From positions 208,047-272,046 of the forward strand of contig NZ_JAEMHK010000006.1 of assembly GCF_016458235.1 (NCBI RefSeq): 64,000 nt of DNA, given 5' to 3'. The notes under the pieces are model-generated. The model was not told the DNA's origin, ran no database searches, and worked only from the letters and a program-made list of their open reading frames with translations. The stretch is from Geomonas propionica. Its GTDB lineage: Bacteria; Desulfobacterota; Desulfuromonadia; Geobacterales; Geobacteraceae. This document shows positions 54,571-63,803 of this stretch, in pieces (the first letter of the stretch is position 1; each line of letters starts with the position of its first letter). Position numbers and translations under genes: made by a program.

Positions 54571-55749
54571 TTACTCTGTGTCAGCCTTTGCTGAGACAGC
54601 TTCAGAGGCAGCTCCGTCCGTTTCAGTGTCAGAAGCTATCAGCGCGACAGTCACCTTCCCAAGCGAGATCTGCGTTTCCACCTTAACCGGCACCCGGTGA
54701 ACATCATCTGTGAGCCAGATGGTGACTTCTCCCGTCCTCTTGAAGATCCCCTCGGTCTTCAGCAGCGGCTTGATCACAATGGTATCGAGCTTTCTGAAAC
54801 CGGGGAGATCGATCCGCTCGCGCCGCAGCACCTGGATGGGGAGGTCGGTATAGGTGTCACTGTCGTAGACGTGGAGTGTTTCCGTCTCGCTCACCTCCAG
54901 CGGGCGGTTGCGCAGATAATAAAGCCCGGAGATGATGTCGGTCACATCACTACTGGGGATGGTCTCGTTCGAGCTGCGGCTGGTGAGACGGTCGATCCAG
55001 AACACCTTCTTGTCACGGAGCATCAGGGTGAAGCCACGGTCGCTTCGGAAGCTCCCTTCCCGCTGCTGGATCCGGGTCAGGATGTAATTACCCCCGATGT
55101 GGCGGGTCTCGACCAGGTCGTCGACGGGGTAGATCCCCGACAGCGCAGGCGAAGATTTCACCTTCAGGGTGAAGCGCACCTCCCCGTTCTCCCTTTTCGC
55201 CTCCAGTTCGGCGCTCCCCACCGGCAGGTTGAACATGCTGATCTGATATGTGAGCCGCTCCTTGGCCGCCGCCAGGAACTCATCAACCTGCCGCAATGGC
55301 GGTTGAACTTGGTAGGCAACCGACGTTTTCCGCAGGACGTGCACCGGCGCACCCATGCCGGCGTCCTTTACCTCTGCAATTGTCTTCTCCGCGCGTGGTT
55401 CGGGGACACGTGGTACCGTCGGCTCAGCGGCCCCTTTCGGTGCTGCGAAAGGTATCGGTTCCCGCTGCGGTTCAAAAGCGTTGCCGCCTTTGGGGTGATC
55501 CTCCATAGTCGCTGTTGCCGCCTGCACCTGAGCAACGTTCACGGCCTGTGCCATCTTTGGCTGACGCACGAGCCCGGCCTTTGGGCTTGCCTGGGCCAGA
55601 TCAACCATCACCGCTTGCAACGGCCTAACGGGGTTGCCGAAGTCGTACCTGCCGTATTTCCAGAAGGGAAGTAGCAAGACCAGATGCGCCACCACGGAAA
55701 AGACGATGCAAGTCGGTGCGATGCGGTTTTTGTGGAGATGGAGCATCAT
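54571..55749 (-). CDS. DUF3108 protein with a TonB-like N-terminal anchor
   Basis: 392 aa. An N-terminal membrane helix (APTCIVFSVVAHLVLLLPFW, about 11-30) with basic flank resembles the inner-membrane anchor of TonB/TolA. A proline/alanine-rich periplasmic linker (about 60-140) leads to a DUF3108 beta domain (about 175-370) with AKERLTYQISMFNLPVGSAE and VWLTDDVHRVPVKVETQI-type strands. DUF3108 proteins are exported; function unknown, perhaps linked to lipid or envelope transport. Two ATG codons at 55749 and 55746 are possible; the ribosome site is weak. The residues upstream of this start look non-coding. Confidence 0.72.
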   Translation of the reverse strand: MMLHLHKNRIAPTCIVFSVVAHLVLLLPFWKYGRYDFGNPVRPLQAVMVDLAQASPKAGLVRQPKMAQAVNVAQVQAATATMEDHPKGGNAFEPQREPIPFAAPKGAAEPTVPRVPEPRAEKTIAEVKDAGMGAPVHVLRKTSVAYQVQPPLRQVDEFLAAAKERLTYQISMFNLPVGSAELEAKRENGEVRFTLKVKSSPALSGIYPVDDLVETRHIGGNYILTRIQQREGSFRSDRGFTLMLRDKKVFWIDRLTSRSSNETIPSSDVTDIISGLYYLRNRPLEVSETETLHVYDSDTYTDLPIQVLRRERIDLPGFRKLDTIVIKPLLKTEGIFKRTGEVTIWLTDDVHRVPVKVETQISLGKVTVALIASDTETDGAASEAVSAKADTE

Positions 55750-55810
55750 GGTTCGCTTCTTGAGCCTCGTGGTGCCGCGACGGCGAGGACAGCACCCGCC
55801 AACCAATGGA

Positions 55811-55844
55811 AAAGCCCCGCCTCTTTGCGAGGCGGGGCGGGTTT
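55811..55844 (-). terminator. Intrinsic terminator of conduit B
   Basis: Read on the minus strand: GCCCCGCCTC / GAGGCGGGGC with a five-base loop and TTTT. It lies 22 bp after the last cytochrome stop. Confidence 0.85.
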
Positions 55845-55864
55845 TACAACCTTCGTTGAACTAC

Positions 55865-57727
55865 CTACGGACGTTCAGGATTGTTCCATTTGCCAGTGCC
55901 GCGGCTATAACCAAGCAGGTACGTCATGGCATCGGTAGTGGGAGCATAAAGGGTCGTTGTTAGCAGGGTCACATCTCCAGTGAAAGCTTGCGCACCCTTC
56001 TGGTAAAGAACCGGATCATAGGCGGTAGCGGTAGCGCTTACGGAGAAGTCCAGCTTATTGTTGTCGAGCCAGTCGATGGAGTCATAGATCAGGCGACGCA
56101 CGTAGGTGCGGGCATGGGCAAAGGCGCCAGGATCCTTGACGATCAGTTGCAGGTTGAACGCGGCACCCATCAACCTCTTCCCGAACAGATTGCCGGCGGC
56201 GTTGTTACCAAGCCCACGGGTCCAGTCTTTTACCTGCTGCTTGCTGCCATTGACCAGCGGCAGGTTCTCGTCATAGAAGTACGGGTAGACATCAGGGTTG
56301 TAGCTGATCTTGTACTTGGTCAGCAGGAGGTTCTGGATCAGGCCCAGCGCGTTCTCCGACACCAAGGCCTGCTCCTCGAGGAAGGTGTCCAGGGCAGCCT
56401 GGCTAGCGAAGCCGGTGACGTTGTCAGTCGTTTCGGATGCGTGGCAATTGATACACACCTGGGCGACGGCATCCTGGTTGATCTTCCAAGTATGGCCATG
56501 AGCCGGGCGATCGGCTACGCCGCTAGCGTTGAGATGGCAGGTGACGCACGGACCGTTGTCGTCCAGCACACCCGGAACGAAGAAGGCTGTATTGTGGCCA
56601 TCGCCGTTGATTGCGGTGGTGCCCAGTTTGCGATGGGTCGAGGTCACGCCGCCGGTAACACCGTAGGCCGGCACAGAGGTGCTGTCGGGATAGAGGGTCT
56701 TCCGGTAGGTGCTGGTACCGACCACGGTGTCAAGAGACGTGAAGCTTCTGAAGCCCGCGGAGAGGTACATCAGGGCAGCGCCGGCCTTGTAGTGCGAGTT
56801 CTTGAAGGTGGCATTGGTGAAGTTGGTAACCGCGGCGATGGTGTCCTCGTTTTCGCGGCCGGAGTGGCAGGCGACGCAGATGTTACTCTCGCCGATGCTC
56901 GGCAGCTGTTTCGGGAAGTTACCGTTGTTGTACGGGATCTTGAATGCGGTGGTTCCACGGACCGCGAAGCTGTCGTTCACGTGGCAGGTGCGGCAAGTCA
57001 GGACCTCACGACCGTTGTCCCCGGCGGTTGCCCAGGTGGTGGTGGGAAGGGTCCAACCGGAGTTCAGGAAGTTGACGTAGCCGGTCGAGGTGTGGCAGCG
57101 GATACAGCTTGTATTCTCCTTGAAATCCTCGTCGGCAAACGGTGCGTTGGAAACTTTGCCGTGACCGGAAGTCGCCCAAGCACTGCGCTCGGCCGCACCT
57201 TTGCCCAGCAGCGGGTTGTGCGGCTCGTGGCAGGCGGTGCAGCCGTTCTCGAAGTTCTTGGTCACGTACATCGCATCATGGGTGCCGGCACCCGTGATGT
57301 TGTAGAAATGGGCCTTCTGAATCGCCGTAGGCACCTTATTCGCGTTGAACAGCCCGAGGAACGAGTTTTTGTGGCAACCAAAGCACTTACCTGCCTGGTC
57401 GGGGTTGAGACGACCGTCCTTGCCGTCGTACGGCAGGGGGCCGACGCCGTTATGCTGAGCGCCGCCGCCGTGGCAGTCCTGGCAGCCGACCACTTCACCG
57501 ACACCGTTGAGGAAGTGCTTCGACTGGACGTACTCCGAGTAGATGGGCATGCCACTTTGGCTATTGATGGAAGAGCCGTGACACTGTGCGCATGCGGTCT
57601 CACTTACTTTGGCGACATCACCAAGAGTGAGGTTCCCCTCTTTGTTGCTGGTACCGCAGCCGGCAAAGACGGCGGTGATCAGTAGCGAGGCGATTACGGC
57701 TGAATACTTGAATACCCTTTTACTCAT
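55865..57727 (-). CDS. Nonaheme c-type cytochrome lipoprotein of conduit B
   Basis: 620 aa. Lipobox FAGC gives lipidation at C24. Nine CxxCH sites: CAQCH, CQDCH, CFGCH, CTACH, CIRCH, CRTCH, CVACH, CVTCH and CINCH. The C-terminal part (AFAHARTYVRRLIYDSIDWLDNN) matches the lipoprotein at 19774, so they are paralogues. ATG 57727 has AAGGAGG seven bases upstream. It is probably the outer, surface-side cytochrome of the operon porin-octaheme-nonaheme. Confidence 0.88.
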   Translation of the reverse strand: MSKRVFKYSAVIASLLITAVFAGCGTSNKEGNLTLGDVAKVSETACAQCHGSSINSQSGMPIYSEYVQSKHFLNGVGEVVGCQDCHGGGAQHNGVGPLPYDGKDGRLNPDQAGKCFGCHKNSFLGLFNANKVPTAIQKAHFYNITGAGTHDAMYVTKNFENGCTACHEPHNPLLGKGAAERSAWATSGHGKVSNAPFADEDFKENTSCIRCHTSTGYVNFLNSGWTLPTTTWATAGDNGREVLTCRTCHVNDSFAVRGTTAFKIPYNNGNFPKQLPSIGESNICVACHSGRENEDTIAAVTNFTNATFKNSHYKAGAALMYLSAGFRSFTSLDTVVGTSTYRKTLYPDSTSVPAYGVTGGVTSTHRKLGTTAINGDGHNTAFFVPGVLDDNGPCVTCHLNASGVADRPAHGHTWKINQDAVAQVCINCHASETTDNVTGFASQAALDTFLEEQALVSENALGLIQNLLLTKYKISYNPDVYPYFYDENLPLVNGSKQQVKDWTRGLGNNAAGNLFGKRLMGAAFNLQLIVKDPGAFAHARTYVRRLIYDSIDWLDNNKLDFSVSATATAYDPVLYQKGAQAFTGDVTLLTTTLYAPTTDAMTYLLGYSRGTGKWNNPERP

Positions 57728-57761
57728 GCTCAATCCTCCTTCGTTGATTGGTTACACGCGA

Positions 57762-58457
57762 TTAAAAAGTTCCCGGCAGGTGGCATTTCAGACACACCTT
57801 GTTGCCGGCCTTGTCCCTGTAGTTAGAGCTGATACTTTTCCAGTTGCGGGGATGCGGGTTGGTCTTGCCGCTGGCGTGGCACTGGATGCAGACATCGCCT
57901 TCCGGATGACAGGTCTGGCAGGACTGCAGGTTGCGGCGCGCCTCGATGGCATGCTCGCCCAAGGCCGGCGCGTACTGCTGGTTGTTGGGGCCGAGCATCA
58001 GGTGCGACTTGATCCTCATGCTCCCTTTGGGGAAGCGCGCATGGCAGGAGTTGCAGTACTTCTGGTCATGACAGCGCAGGCAGCGTTGCGGGTTGTCCTG
58101 GGCCTTAAGCGGGTGCAGGTTCACGAAGTCGCTTCTGTGGCTCTTGGGGACGTAGTCCCGGCCGAAGGTGGACCTGGTGAGATCGGCATTGATGCCACCG
58201 CCCTGGTGGCAGTCCAGGCAGTACGACTGGGTATGGCACTGACCGCAGTTATTGTTGGCCTTGCTGGCCAGGTTGCGGTGGTTGCGCAGCCAATCGCCGT
58301 CGTGGTTTGGCGCAACGCCGTCGCCTTTGTGGCAATCGTTGCACTCGGAGACCTTCATCTCCGCATATTCCTTGTGCTGCTGTTTCTCGGCCAACGCCTG
58401 CTGGGCATACAAGGCTGACATCAAGCACAGCATGCAAACAAACAACAATTTCCTCAC
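57762..58457 (-). CDS. Octaheme periplasmic c-type cytochrome of conduit B
   Basis: 231 aa, signal peptide 1-23 (QQALAEK), soluble. Eight CxxCH sites: CNDCH, CGQCH, CLDCH, CLRCH, CNSCH, CQTCH, CIQCH and CLKCH, with many further histidines. It could fill the MtrA-like role inside the porin. GTG start with GGGGGTG upstream. It lies 15 bp after the porin gene and 34 bp before the nonaheme gene. Confidence 0.87.
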   Translation of the reverse strand: MRKLLFVCMLCLMSALYAQQALAEKQQHKEYAEMKVSECNDCHKGDGVAPNHDGDWLRNHRNLASKANNNCGQCHTQSYCLDCHQGGGINADLTRSTFGRDYVPKSHRSDFVNLHPLKAQDNPQRCLRCHDQKYCNSCHARFPKGSMRIKSHLMLGPNNQQYAPALGEHAIEARRNLQSCQTCHPEGDVCIQCHASGKTNPHPRNWKSISSNYRDKAGNKVCLKCHLPGTF

Positions 58458-58472
58458 AGTAGCACCCCCTTT

Positions 58473-59687
58473 CTAGAAGTTGTAATCGAACGTCAGCCGG
58501 CCAGAGACGTTGTTGTTGTAGCGCGCATTGACGTCGTCCTGAATGCGGCCCGAAACCGCCATGTTGCTGGCGAGCTTGTACTTGCTGCCCAGCCAGTACC
58601 TGCGGGCCGTCTCTTCGCCGGTGAGGGAGTCGCGCTGGTAGACGTCGTAGGTGAAGCCGCCCGCGACCTGGGATTCCTTGGTCACGTCGTAGCTCGCATC
58701 GATGATCACGCCGTTGGTGCTGCCGTAGTACCCGTTGCGATTGGCGTACTCGACGCTCACCTTGAGCGGTTCGATGGGGCGGACGCTGGCGCCGGCCTCG
58801 TAGACGTTGGCGTGGCCGTCATCGCCGTACCACTGCCGGTTGTAGCCAAGGTTGAGCGACAGCTTGTCGTTCATGATGTAGTCGGCCCTGAACACCGCCT
58901 CCTGGTAATCGTTGATCGCGAAGACCGAGTAAATCGAGGTGGCGTCGAAGGTGGCGTAACTCTTGTAGTACTCGCCCGTGAAGATGAGGTCGGATCTGGG
59001 GAAGTACTTCAGCCCGCCCAGCACCTCATTGAAGGCTTCGGCAGTAGTGTCGTACTTGGCGTTGCCGTAGACCTTCAGGTTGTTCAGCACGTATTGCTTG
59101 AAGGAGCCGCCGACGATGTCCCTGGTGACGTTACTGCCGTCCAGCTTGCGGAACCAGCTCAACTCCGCGTCCGTGGTCTTGAAGCCGGTCAGGTACGCGC
59201 TCAGGCCGAACACGGTGTTGCTCGCGTCGCCGAACTCGCCGTTCAGGCCGTAAACCACCTCGTGGCCTCCCATGACCGTGAAGGCCACCGGTCCCACGTT
59301 TTTCAGGTCTACCTGGGCGCCGTCTATGATGGCGCTGCCCGCCGCCAGGTTCACGAACTGGCGGCCGATCTTGAAGTCGATCTTGTCGAACAACCCGCGG
59401 TAGTCACCATAGAGGTAGTAGAGCCTGCCGTTCAGCCCTTCACCATTGGTGAAATCCTGCGATCCCCTGCCGTAGCCTTGGATCGAGAACTTTCCATCGT
59501 TGTCGATGTTGGTGATTGAGAACCGCAGATATTCGGCCAGCTCAACCTGACGAGTGTCATTCAACAATTGGTTATTGAATGATTGGAACTGGGTGGAACT
59601 TCTGCCATGTATTTCCGCGGCCAAACCGGCGCTGGCCGGGAGCAGGGACATACACAGAAGTACTAGTGGAACCCGTTTGATCCCCAT
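58473..59687 (-). CDS. Outer-membrane porin of conduit B
   Basis: 404 aa: signal peptide 1-24 (SAGLAAE), then strands of alternating polarity with Tyr/Gly/Asn enrichment, ending GRLTFDYNF, with a terminal Phe that recruits the BAM machinery. GGAGG lies before the ATG. First gene of the three-gene conduit. It differs in sequence from the porin of conduit A. Confidence 0.85.
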   Translation of the reverse strand: MGIKRVPLVLLCMSLLPASAGLAAEIHGRSSTQFQSFNNQLLNDTRQVELAEYLRFSITNIDNDGKFSIQGYGRGSQDFTNGEGLNGRLYYLYGDYRGLFDKIDFKIGRQFVNLAAGSAIIDGAQVDLKNVGPVAFTVMGGHEVVYGLNGEFGDASNTVFGLSAYLTGFKTTDAELSWFRKLDGSNVTRDIVGGSFKQYVLNNLKVYGNAKYDTTAEAFNEVLGGLKYFPRSDLIFTGEYYKSYATFDATSIYSVFAINDYQEAVFRADYIMNDKLSLNLGYNRQWYGDDGHANVYEAGASVRPIEPLKVSVEYANRNGYYGSTNGVIIDASYDVTKESQVAGGFTYDVYQRDSLTGEETARRYWLGSKYKLASNMAVSGRIQDDVNARYNNNVSGRLTFDYNF

Positions 59688-60575
59688 TAATTCAACCTCC
59701 TTTCCATTCGTTATTGCATCTCCAACGTCTCTTGATCCTGTTTCTGGAAAAGCTGCGGATACCTCCTCGTGGTGTTTTTAGCTTGCACGCGCAGGACGCG
59801 CCGCGGCCCCGGTCGAGTTGCGACAGAAGGAAACCGGATGCGCTATACCTGCATTATCAGACTGGTTGTTACTGTTATATAATCAGGAAAAACTTTGGGT
59901 CGGGTCTGTGTGGTGAGAGCAGCACAGCGGCCACTGTCACATTAACTATCACTAAAAGAAGTTAACAATTGGGACATTGGCATAACTTGCACTGTTGCCA
60001 AAGTTACAACAGAAATTTCATTACGCAAGTTCATGCCGGTTTTATTTGCTTTGACCATAAATTTTTTTCCAATCAGACGAATAAAAATTAAACATATTTA
60101 ACACAATCCGCAGCCGGAGCCTATGACAGTACGAGGGCTTCGCGCATGCCCTGAATACTCGCGCGCAGTACATCCTCGCTCAACCAGTTGTGCAACCTTT
60201 GGGCCATGACACAAAATCCCTTATGGCTCTATCAGTTGCAGACAATGGACCTCTGTTGGGAGCCTGATGGTGACAAAAGTATGACTGTGACAGTGTTCTC
60301 AAGCCGGGATATTGACTCAGCTTTCTGTATCAGCGGCTCTTTGTGACACAGGGATACTTCTCGGCAGCGGTTATGGTGACTTTAGGAAAAATCGAAAACA
60401 GCAGTAGATTTTGTTATAGGAACTAGACGGGGATCAAGAAGGGTGCTGAGAGAACTTAGCTCAGTTGAGAGAGAGGTTCATCCAATTGTCACGGAGCCTC
60501 GGTTTTCGCAACCCCGAAACTGAACGATGACTGCCGCCGCTGGTACGTGATGAAACGGTAACAGTGACGCAAAGA
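59688..60575. other. 888-bp non-coding region upstream of conduit B
   Basis: No credible complete gene. The left part (59690-60110) is AT-rich and must hold the conduit B promoter. A minus-strand fragment at 60121-60207 reads as 28 codons ending in a stop (MAQRLHNWLSEDVLRAS...) and looks like a gene remnant. At about 60450-60515 is a stretch with TTAGCTCAGTTG and TTGTCAC that resembles a decayed tRNA. GTGACAGTG motifs (60286-60294) and an inverted CACTGTCAC (59931-59939) could be operator-like. Confidence 0.45.
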
Positions 60576-61751
60576 TCAACCGCGTTCGGGGCAGGCAGGG
60601 GCAGGTTTGACCAGGAAAAGCAGCAGGAGCGCGGCGACGGCAGCGAGGGAAGCGCCGTACAGGAAGGAGGCTACGGAGCCCAAGCTGTGCCAGATGAAGC
60701 CAAAGAGGACACTGGCGGGCAGGGCGCCGGCGCCGACCGCGAAGTTGTACCAGCCAAAGGCCGCCCCGCGCTCTCCTGGTTGTGCCATGTCCGCCAGGAA
60801 CGCCTTCTCGCTCCCCTCGGTGAGCCCGAAGAACAGACCGTACCCGGCGAAGAGGAGCCAGATCTGCCATTCGCTATGCGCCATCCCGAAGCCCAGGTAC
60901 GAGAGGGAATAGACGCACCAGCCGGCCACGATCACGGACCGTCTGCCGATGCGGTCGGAGAGCGCGCCGAAAGGCATCGAGGAGAGCATCTTCACCAGGT
61001 GGAAGAAGGCCCACAAAAGCGGGAGACGATAGGTGGGCGTGCCGACGGCGCCGGCCTTGAGCAGCAAGAAGGCATCCGAGGAGTTGCCCAGGGTGAAAAG
61101 GAACAGGACCAGCAGGTACCTTCTCAGCCTGCCGGGAGGCAGCATGGCAAGCCGCAGCCCCGTCTTTGGCAGCGGCGAGTGCTCGGTCTCGCTCACCTTC
61201 CAGACGATCAGGAGCACGGCGACGAGCCCCGGGATCCCGGCCAGCCAGAACAACTGGCGCAGGTCCTTGACGAAATAGGCGAGCAGGAAGGTGGCCAGAA
61301 GCGGTCCCACCAGGGCGCCGGCGTGGTCCATGGAGCGGTGGAAGCCGTAGGCCTTGCCGCGCAGCGAGGGATCGACCGAGTCGGCGATGAGCGCGTCGCG
61401 GGGCGAGGTACGGATCCCCTTGCCGACCCGGTCGCCGGTGCGGATCAGCAGCACGGCCAGGGCCGAGGTCGCGCTCCCTATAAGCGGGCGCATGAGACTC
61501 GATATCGAGTACCCCAACAGTACCAGGCGCTTTCTCCTGCGCACCCGGTCTGACACGATGCCGGAAAGCAGCTTCAGGAGCGAGGCTGTTGATTCGGCAA
61601 CGCCTTCAATGGCGCCGAGAAAAGCGGGGCCCGCCCCGAGCTGGCCTGTCAGAAACAGAGGGAGCAGCGGGTAGATCATCTCACTGGAGACATCGGTGAA
61701 GAAACTCACCAGTCCCAGCACGAGCACGTTGCCGGTAATGCCTTTGAACAC
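60576..61751 (-). CDS. MFS transporter
   Basis: 391 aa with about 12 helices. The N-terminal block NVLVLGLVSFFTDVSSEMIYPLLPLFL and the following AIEGVAESTASLLKLLSGIVSDRVRRRKRLVLLGY carry the MFS loop motif; the family with this N-terminus is often annotated as a drug or heavy-metal efflux MFS protein. GTG start with GGAGGTG upstream. Substrate unknown. Divergent from proC. Confidence 0.85.
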   Translation of the reverse strand: MFKGITGNVLVLGLVSFFTDVSSEMIYPLLPLFLTGQLGAGPAFLGAIEGVAESTASLLKLLSGIVSDRVRRRKRLVLLGYSISSLMRPLIGSATSALAVLLIRTGDRVGKGIRTSPRDALIADSVDPSLRGKAYGFHRSMDHAGALVGPLLATFLLAYFVKDLRQLFWLAGIPGLVAVLLIVWKVSETEHSPLPKTGLRLAMLPPGRLRRYLLVLFLFTLGNSSDAFLLLKAGAVGTPTYRLPLLWAFFHLVKMLSSMPFGALSDRIGRRSVIVAGWCVYSLSYLGFGMAHSEWQIWLLFAGYGLFFGLTEGSEKAFLADMAQPGERGAAFGWYNFAVGAGALPASVLFGFIWHSLGSVASFLYGASLAAVAALLLLFLVKPAPACPERG

Positions 61752-61843
61752 GTCGCACCTCCGCGTCTCAGTCTAACCCAATAACAGCCGGCAACAACCG
61801 GCACTCGCACCACAAACTGGATAATTAAAAGAAATCAATTCTA

Positions 61844-61872
61844 TTGACATTTGGTGCCGGATTTATTACCTA
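61844..61872 (+). promoter_or_regulatory. Candidate sigma-70 promoter of proC
   Basis: TTGACA at 61844-61849 and TACCTA at 61867-61872 with a 17-bp spacer, 39 bp before the proC start. Confidence 0.55.
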
Positions 61873-61910
61873 TCTTTGAACTAAATCCTTCAGGAAAGGG
61901 AGGCGAGGAC

Positions 61911-62714
61911 ATGGAGAAGAGAACAGGGTTCATCGGCGGCGGCAACATGGCGGAGGCGATCATCAAGGGGCTTCTGGCCGGAGGCGTGCCGGCTGCGGAA
62001 CTTGCCGTGTCCGAACCGTCCGAAGCGCGCCGCAAACTGCTCGCCGAACGCTACGGCGTACAGGTGATCGCGGACAACGCGGAGTTGTGCCGGATCAGCG
62101 ACACCATCATCCTGGCGGTCAAGCCCCAGGTAGCGCCCCAGATATTGGGCGCCCTCGGCGCAGGTCTCACCGAAAAGCTGTTCATCTCCATCATGGCCGG
62201 GGTGAAAAGCGCCGCCATCGAGGGCATGCTCGGCTCCGGCGCGCGCGTGGTCCGGGTCATGCCCAACACACCGGCGCTGGTGCTCCAGGGAGCATCGGCG
62301 ATCTCCCGCGGCTACAACGCCACCGAGGATGACCTGGTGCTCACGCGCAGGATCTTCGACCTGGTCGGCACCACCTGTGTTGTGGACGAGAAACTTCTCG
62401 ACGCAGTCACCGGCGTTTCCGGAAGCGGGCCGGCCTACGTGCTCACCTTCATCGAGGCGCTCAGCGACGCCGGGGTCAAACACGGCCTTACCCGCGACGT
62501 GGCAACCGCACTGGCCGCCCAGACCGTCTACGGCACCGCGAAACTGCTCCTGGAGAGCCACGAGCACCCGGCGGTACTGAAGAGCAACGTCGCTTCGCCG
62601 GGAGGGACCACCATCGCCGCCATGCACTCGCTGGACCGCGACGGCTTCCGCGCCGCCACCATCAACGCCGTCGACGTCTGCGTGGCCCGCTCCAAGGAGC
62701 TGGGGGAAAAATGA
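61911..62714 (+). CDS. proC: Pyrroline-5-carboxylate reductase
   Basis: Last step of proline synthesis, NAD(P)H-dependent. GFIGGGNMAEAI is at 6-17, and the signature GSGPAYVLTFIEAL near residue 170 with the following helices is typical. 267 aa, normal. The ATG has GGGAGG upstream. Its stop overlaps the start of acyP (ATGA), so it starts a three-gene run proC-acyP-dsb. Confidence 0.95.
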   Translation: MEKRTGFIGGGNMAEAIIKGLLAGGVPAAELAVSEPSEARRKLLAERYGVQVIADNAELCRISDTIILAVKPQVAPQILGALGAGLTEKLFISIMAGVKSAAIEGMLGSGARVVRVMPNTPALVLQGASAISRGYNATEDDLVLTRRIFDLVGTTCVVDEKLLDAVTGVSGSGPAYVLTFIEALSDAGVKHGLTRDVATALAAQTVYGTAKLLLESHEHPAVLKSNVASPGGTTIAAMHSLDRDGFRAATINAVDVCVARSKELGEK

Positions 62715-62986
62715 AAATAAGGGCGAGCCTCATCGTGCGGGGCAGGGTCCAGGGGGTGGCTTTTCGTCACCACACCGCCCGTACCGCGCAGCAGCTCGGG
62801 GTAGGCGGCTGGGTGCGCAACCTCTCCGACGGCTCGGTCGAGGCCTGTTTCGAGGGCGAGGAAGCGGACGTGCTCGCCATGGTACAGTGGTGCCGCCGGG
62901 GGCCGGAGCTGGCTAGGGTGGATGAACTGATCGAAAAAAAGGGTGAATACACCGGCGAGTTCACCGGTTTTCAGGTAAGGGGATAG
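62711..62986 (+). CDS. acyP: Acylphosphatase
   Basis: 91 aa. Hydrolyses acylphosphates. RGRVQGVAFRHHT carries the catalytic arginine and GWVRNLSDGSVE the catalytic asparagine. Normal length. It overlaps proC by four bases and the next gene starts within a few bases of its stop. Confidence 0.93.
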   Translation: MKIRASLIVRGRVQGVAFRHHTARTAQQLGVGGWVRNLSDGSVEACFEGEEADVLAMVQWCRRGPELARVDELIEKKGEYTGEFTGFQVRG

Positions 62987-62988
62987 TG

Positions 62989-63492
62989 ATGCGAACAATA
63001 AGCGGTGCAACGTTGAAGCGACTGGGCCTTTGGCTCGTCGCCCCCCTCCTTGTGCTGATCTTGGCCACCTTGGTTTCCGCCAAGGAGCTGGACCTCAGCA
63101 AGGCCGTCAAGGTCGGCAACGGCAAGATCATGGTCGTAGAGTTCACCGACCCGGACTGCCCCTTCTGCAAGAAGGCCGAGGCCTACTTCCAAAAGCGCAG
63201 CGATGTCACCCGCTACGTCTTCTTCATCCCGCTGAAAAGCCATCCCGAATCCAAGGGAAAGGTGCAGTACATCCTCTCCGCCAAGGACAAGGAGAAGGTC
63301 TACCAGGAGGTGGCGACAGGGAGCTTCGACAAGTGGAAGCTGTCGGAGATCACGCCCGAGGGGATCGCGTTGCAACAGGCACACGAACAGATCGCCAAGG
63401 ATCTGGGGTTGAACGCCACTCCCATCTTCATCATTAACGGCAGCATCGTGCGAGGCTTTGATCTGAAGAGGCTGGAGCCGCTGCTGAAATAA
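62989..63492 (+). CDS. DsbC/thioredoxin-like periplasmic thiol-disulfide protein
   Basis: 167 aa. N-terminal membrane/signal segment (about 11-30), then the redox motif CPFC at 57-60 (DPDCPFCKKAEAYF) and a cis-proline loop NATPIFI (about 145-151). It lacks the DsbC dimerisation domain, so it is closer to thioredoxin-fold proteins used in disulfide isomerisation or cytochrome c maturation. Fits a genome with many CxxCH proteins, an inference. ATG 62989 preferred over the overlapping GTG. Confidence 0.82.
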   Translation: MRTISGATLKRLGLWLVAPLLVLILATLVSAKELDLSKAVKVGNGKIMVVEFTDPDCPFCKKAEAYFQKRSDVTRYVFFIPLKSHPESKGKVQYILSAKDKEKVYQEVATGSFDKWKLSEITPEGIALQQAHEQIAKDLGLNATPIFIINGSIVRGFDLKRLEPLLK

Positions 63493-63530
63493 ATCCCGTC
63501 ACCCGATAAACGCATAATCTGATCCCGAAA

Positions 63531-63568
63531 AAAGAGGAGCCGCCATTGGTAAATGGCGGCTCCTCTCG
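63531..63568. terminator. Intrinsic terminator after the dsb-like gene
   Basis: AGAGGAGCCGCCATT / AATGGCGGCTCCTCT, 15 bp, with a four-base loop. An AAAAAAG run precedes it, so it may act in both directions. Confidence 0.8.
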
Positions 63569-63616
63569 TATCAGGCACTCGAGTGTCAGTTGTCAGTTGT
63601 CAACGGCGCCTGGCCA

Positions 63617-63769
63617 TCACTTGATCGGCCACCCCTTCTCGAACCCGTCCGGAAAGAAGCGCTCTTTGGTGCGGTTGAAGTAGCTTGACGCTCGGGATCT
63701 GACGGCCAATTTTACATAGTGATTCCAGTTGGTTGCAGGCTGACATGCAGTCCAGCTTTCCAATGCGTA
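63617..63769 (-). pseudogene. 3' end of an interrupted gene
   Basis: The minus strand is open for 50 codons to a TGA and reads like a normal protein C-terminus (…NWNHYVKLAVRS, YFNRTKERFFPDGFEKGWPIK split here into its recognisable parts YFNRTKERFF and PDGFEKGWPIK). Upstream on its strand it meets a TAG at 63770-63772, just next to the integrase gene. The rest of this gene should lie beyond the integrated element. I cannot name the parent protein. Confidence 0.55.
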
Positions 63770-63803
63770 CTATCAATTGTACAACTTTGGGGAGGCTGGA
63801 CTC

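Noticed and set aside
59978..59995. Sigma-54 promoter from TGGCATAACTTGCA
   Set aside because: The distance between GG and GC is eight bases, not the required ten. The same applies to TGGCAATATTGCA at 35449.
60450..60515. Functional tRNA gene
   Set aside because: Only the D-arm-like TTAGCTCAGTTG and a weak TTGTCAC are seen. The acceptor stem and T-arm do not pair, so at most it is a remnant.
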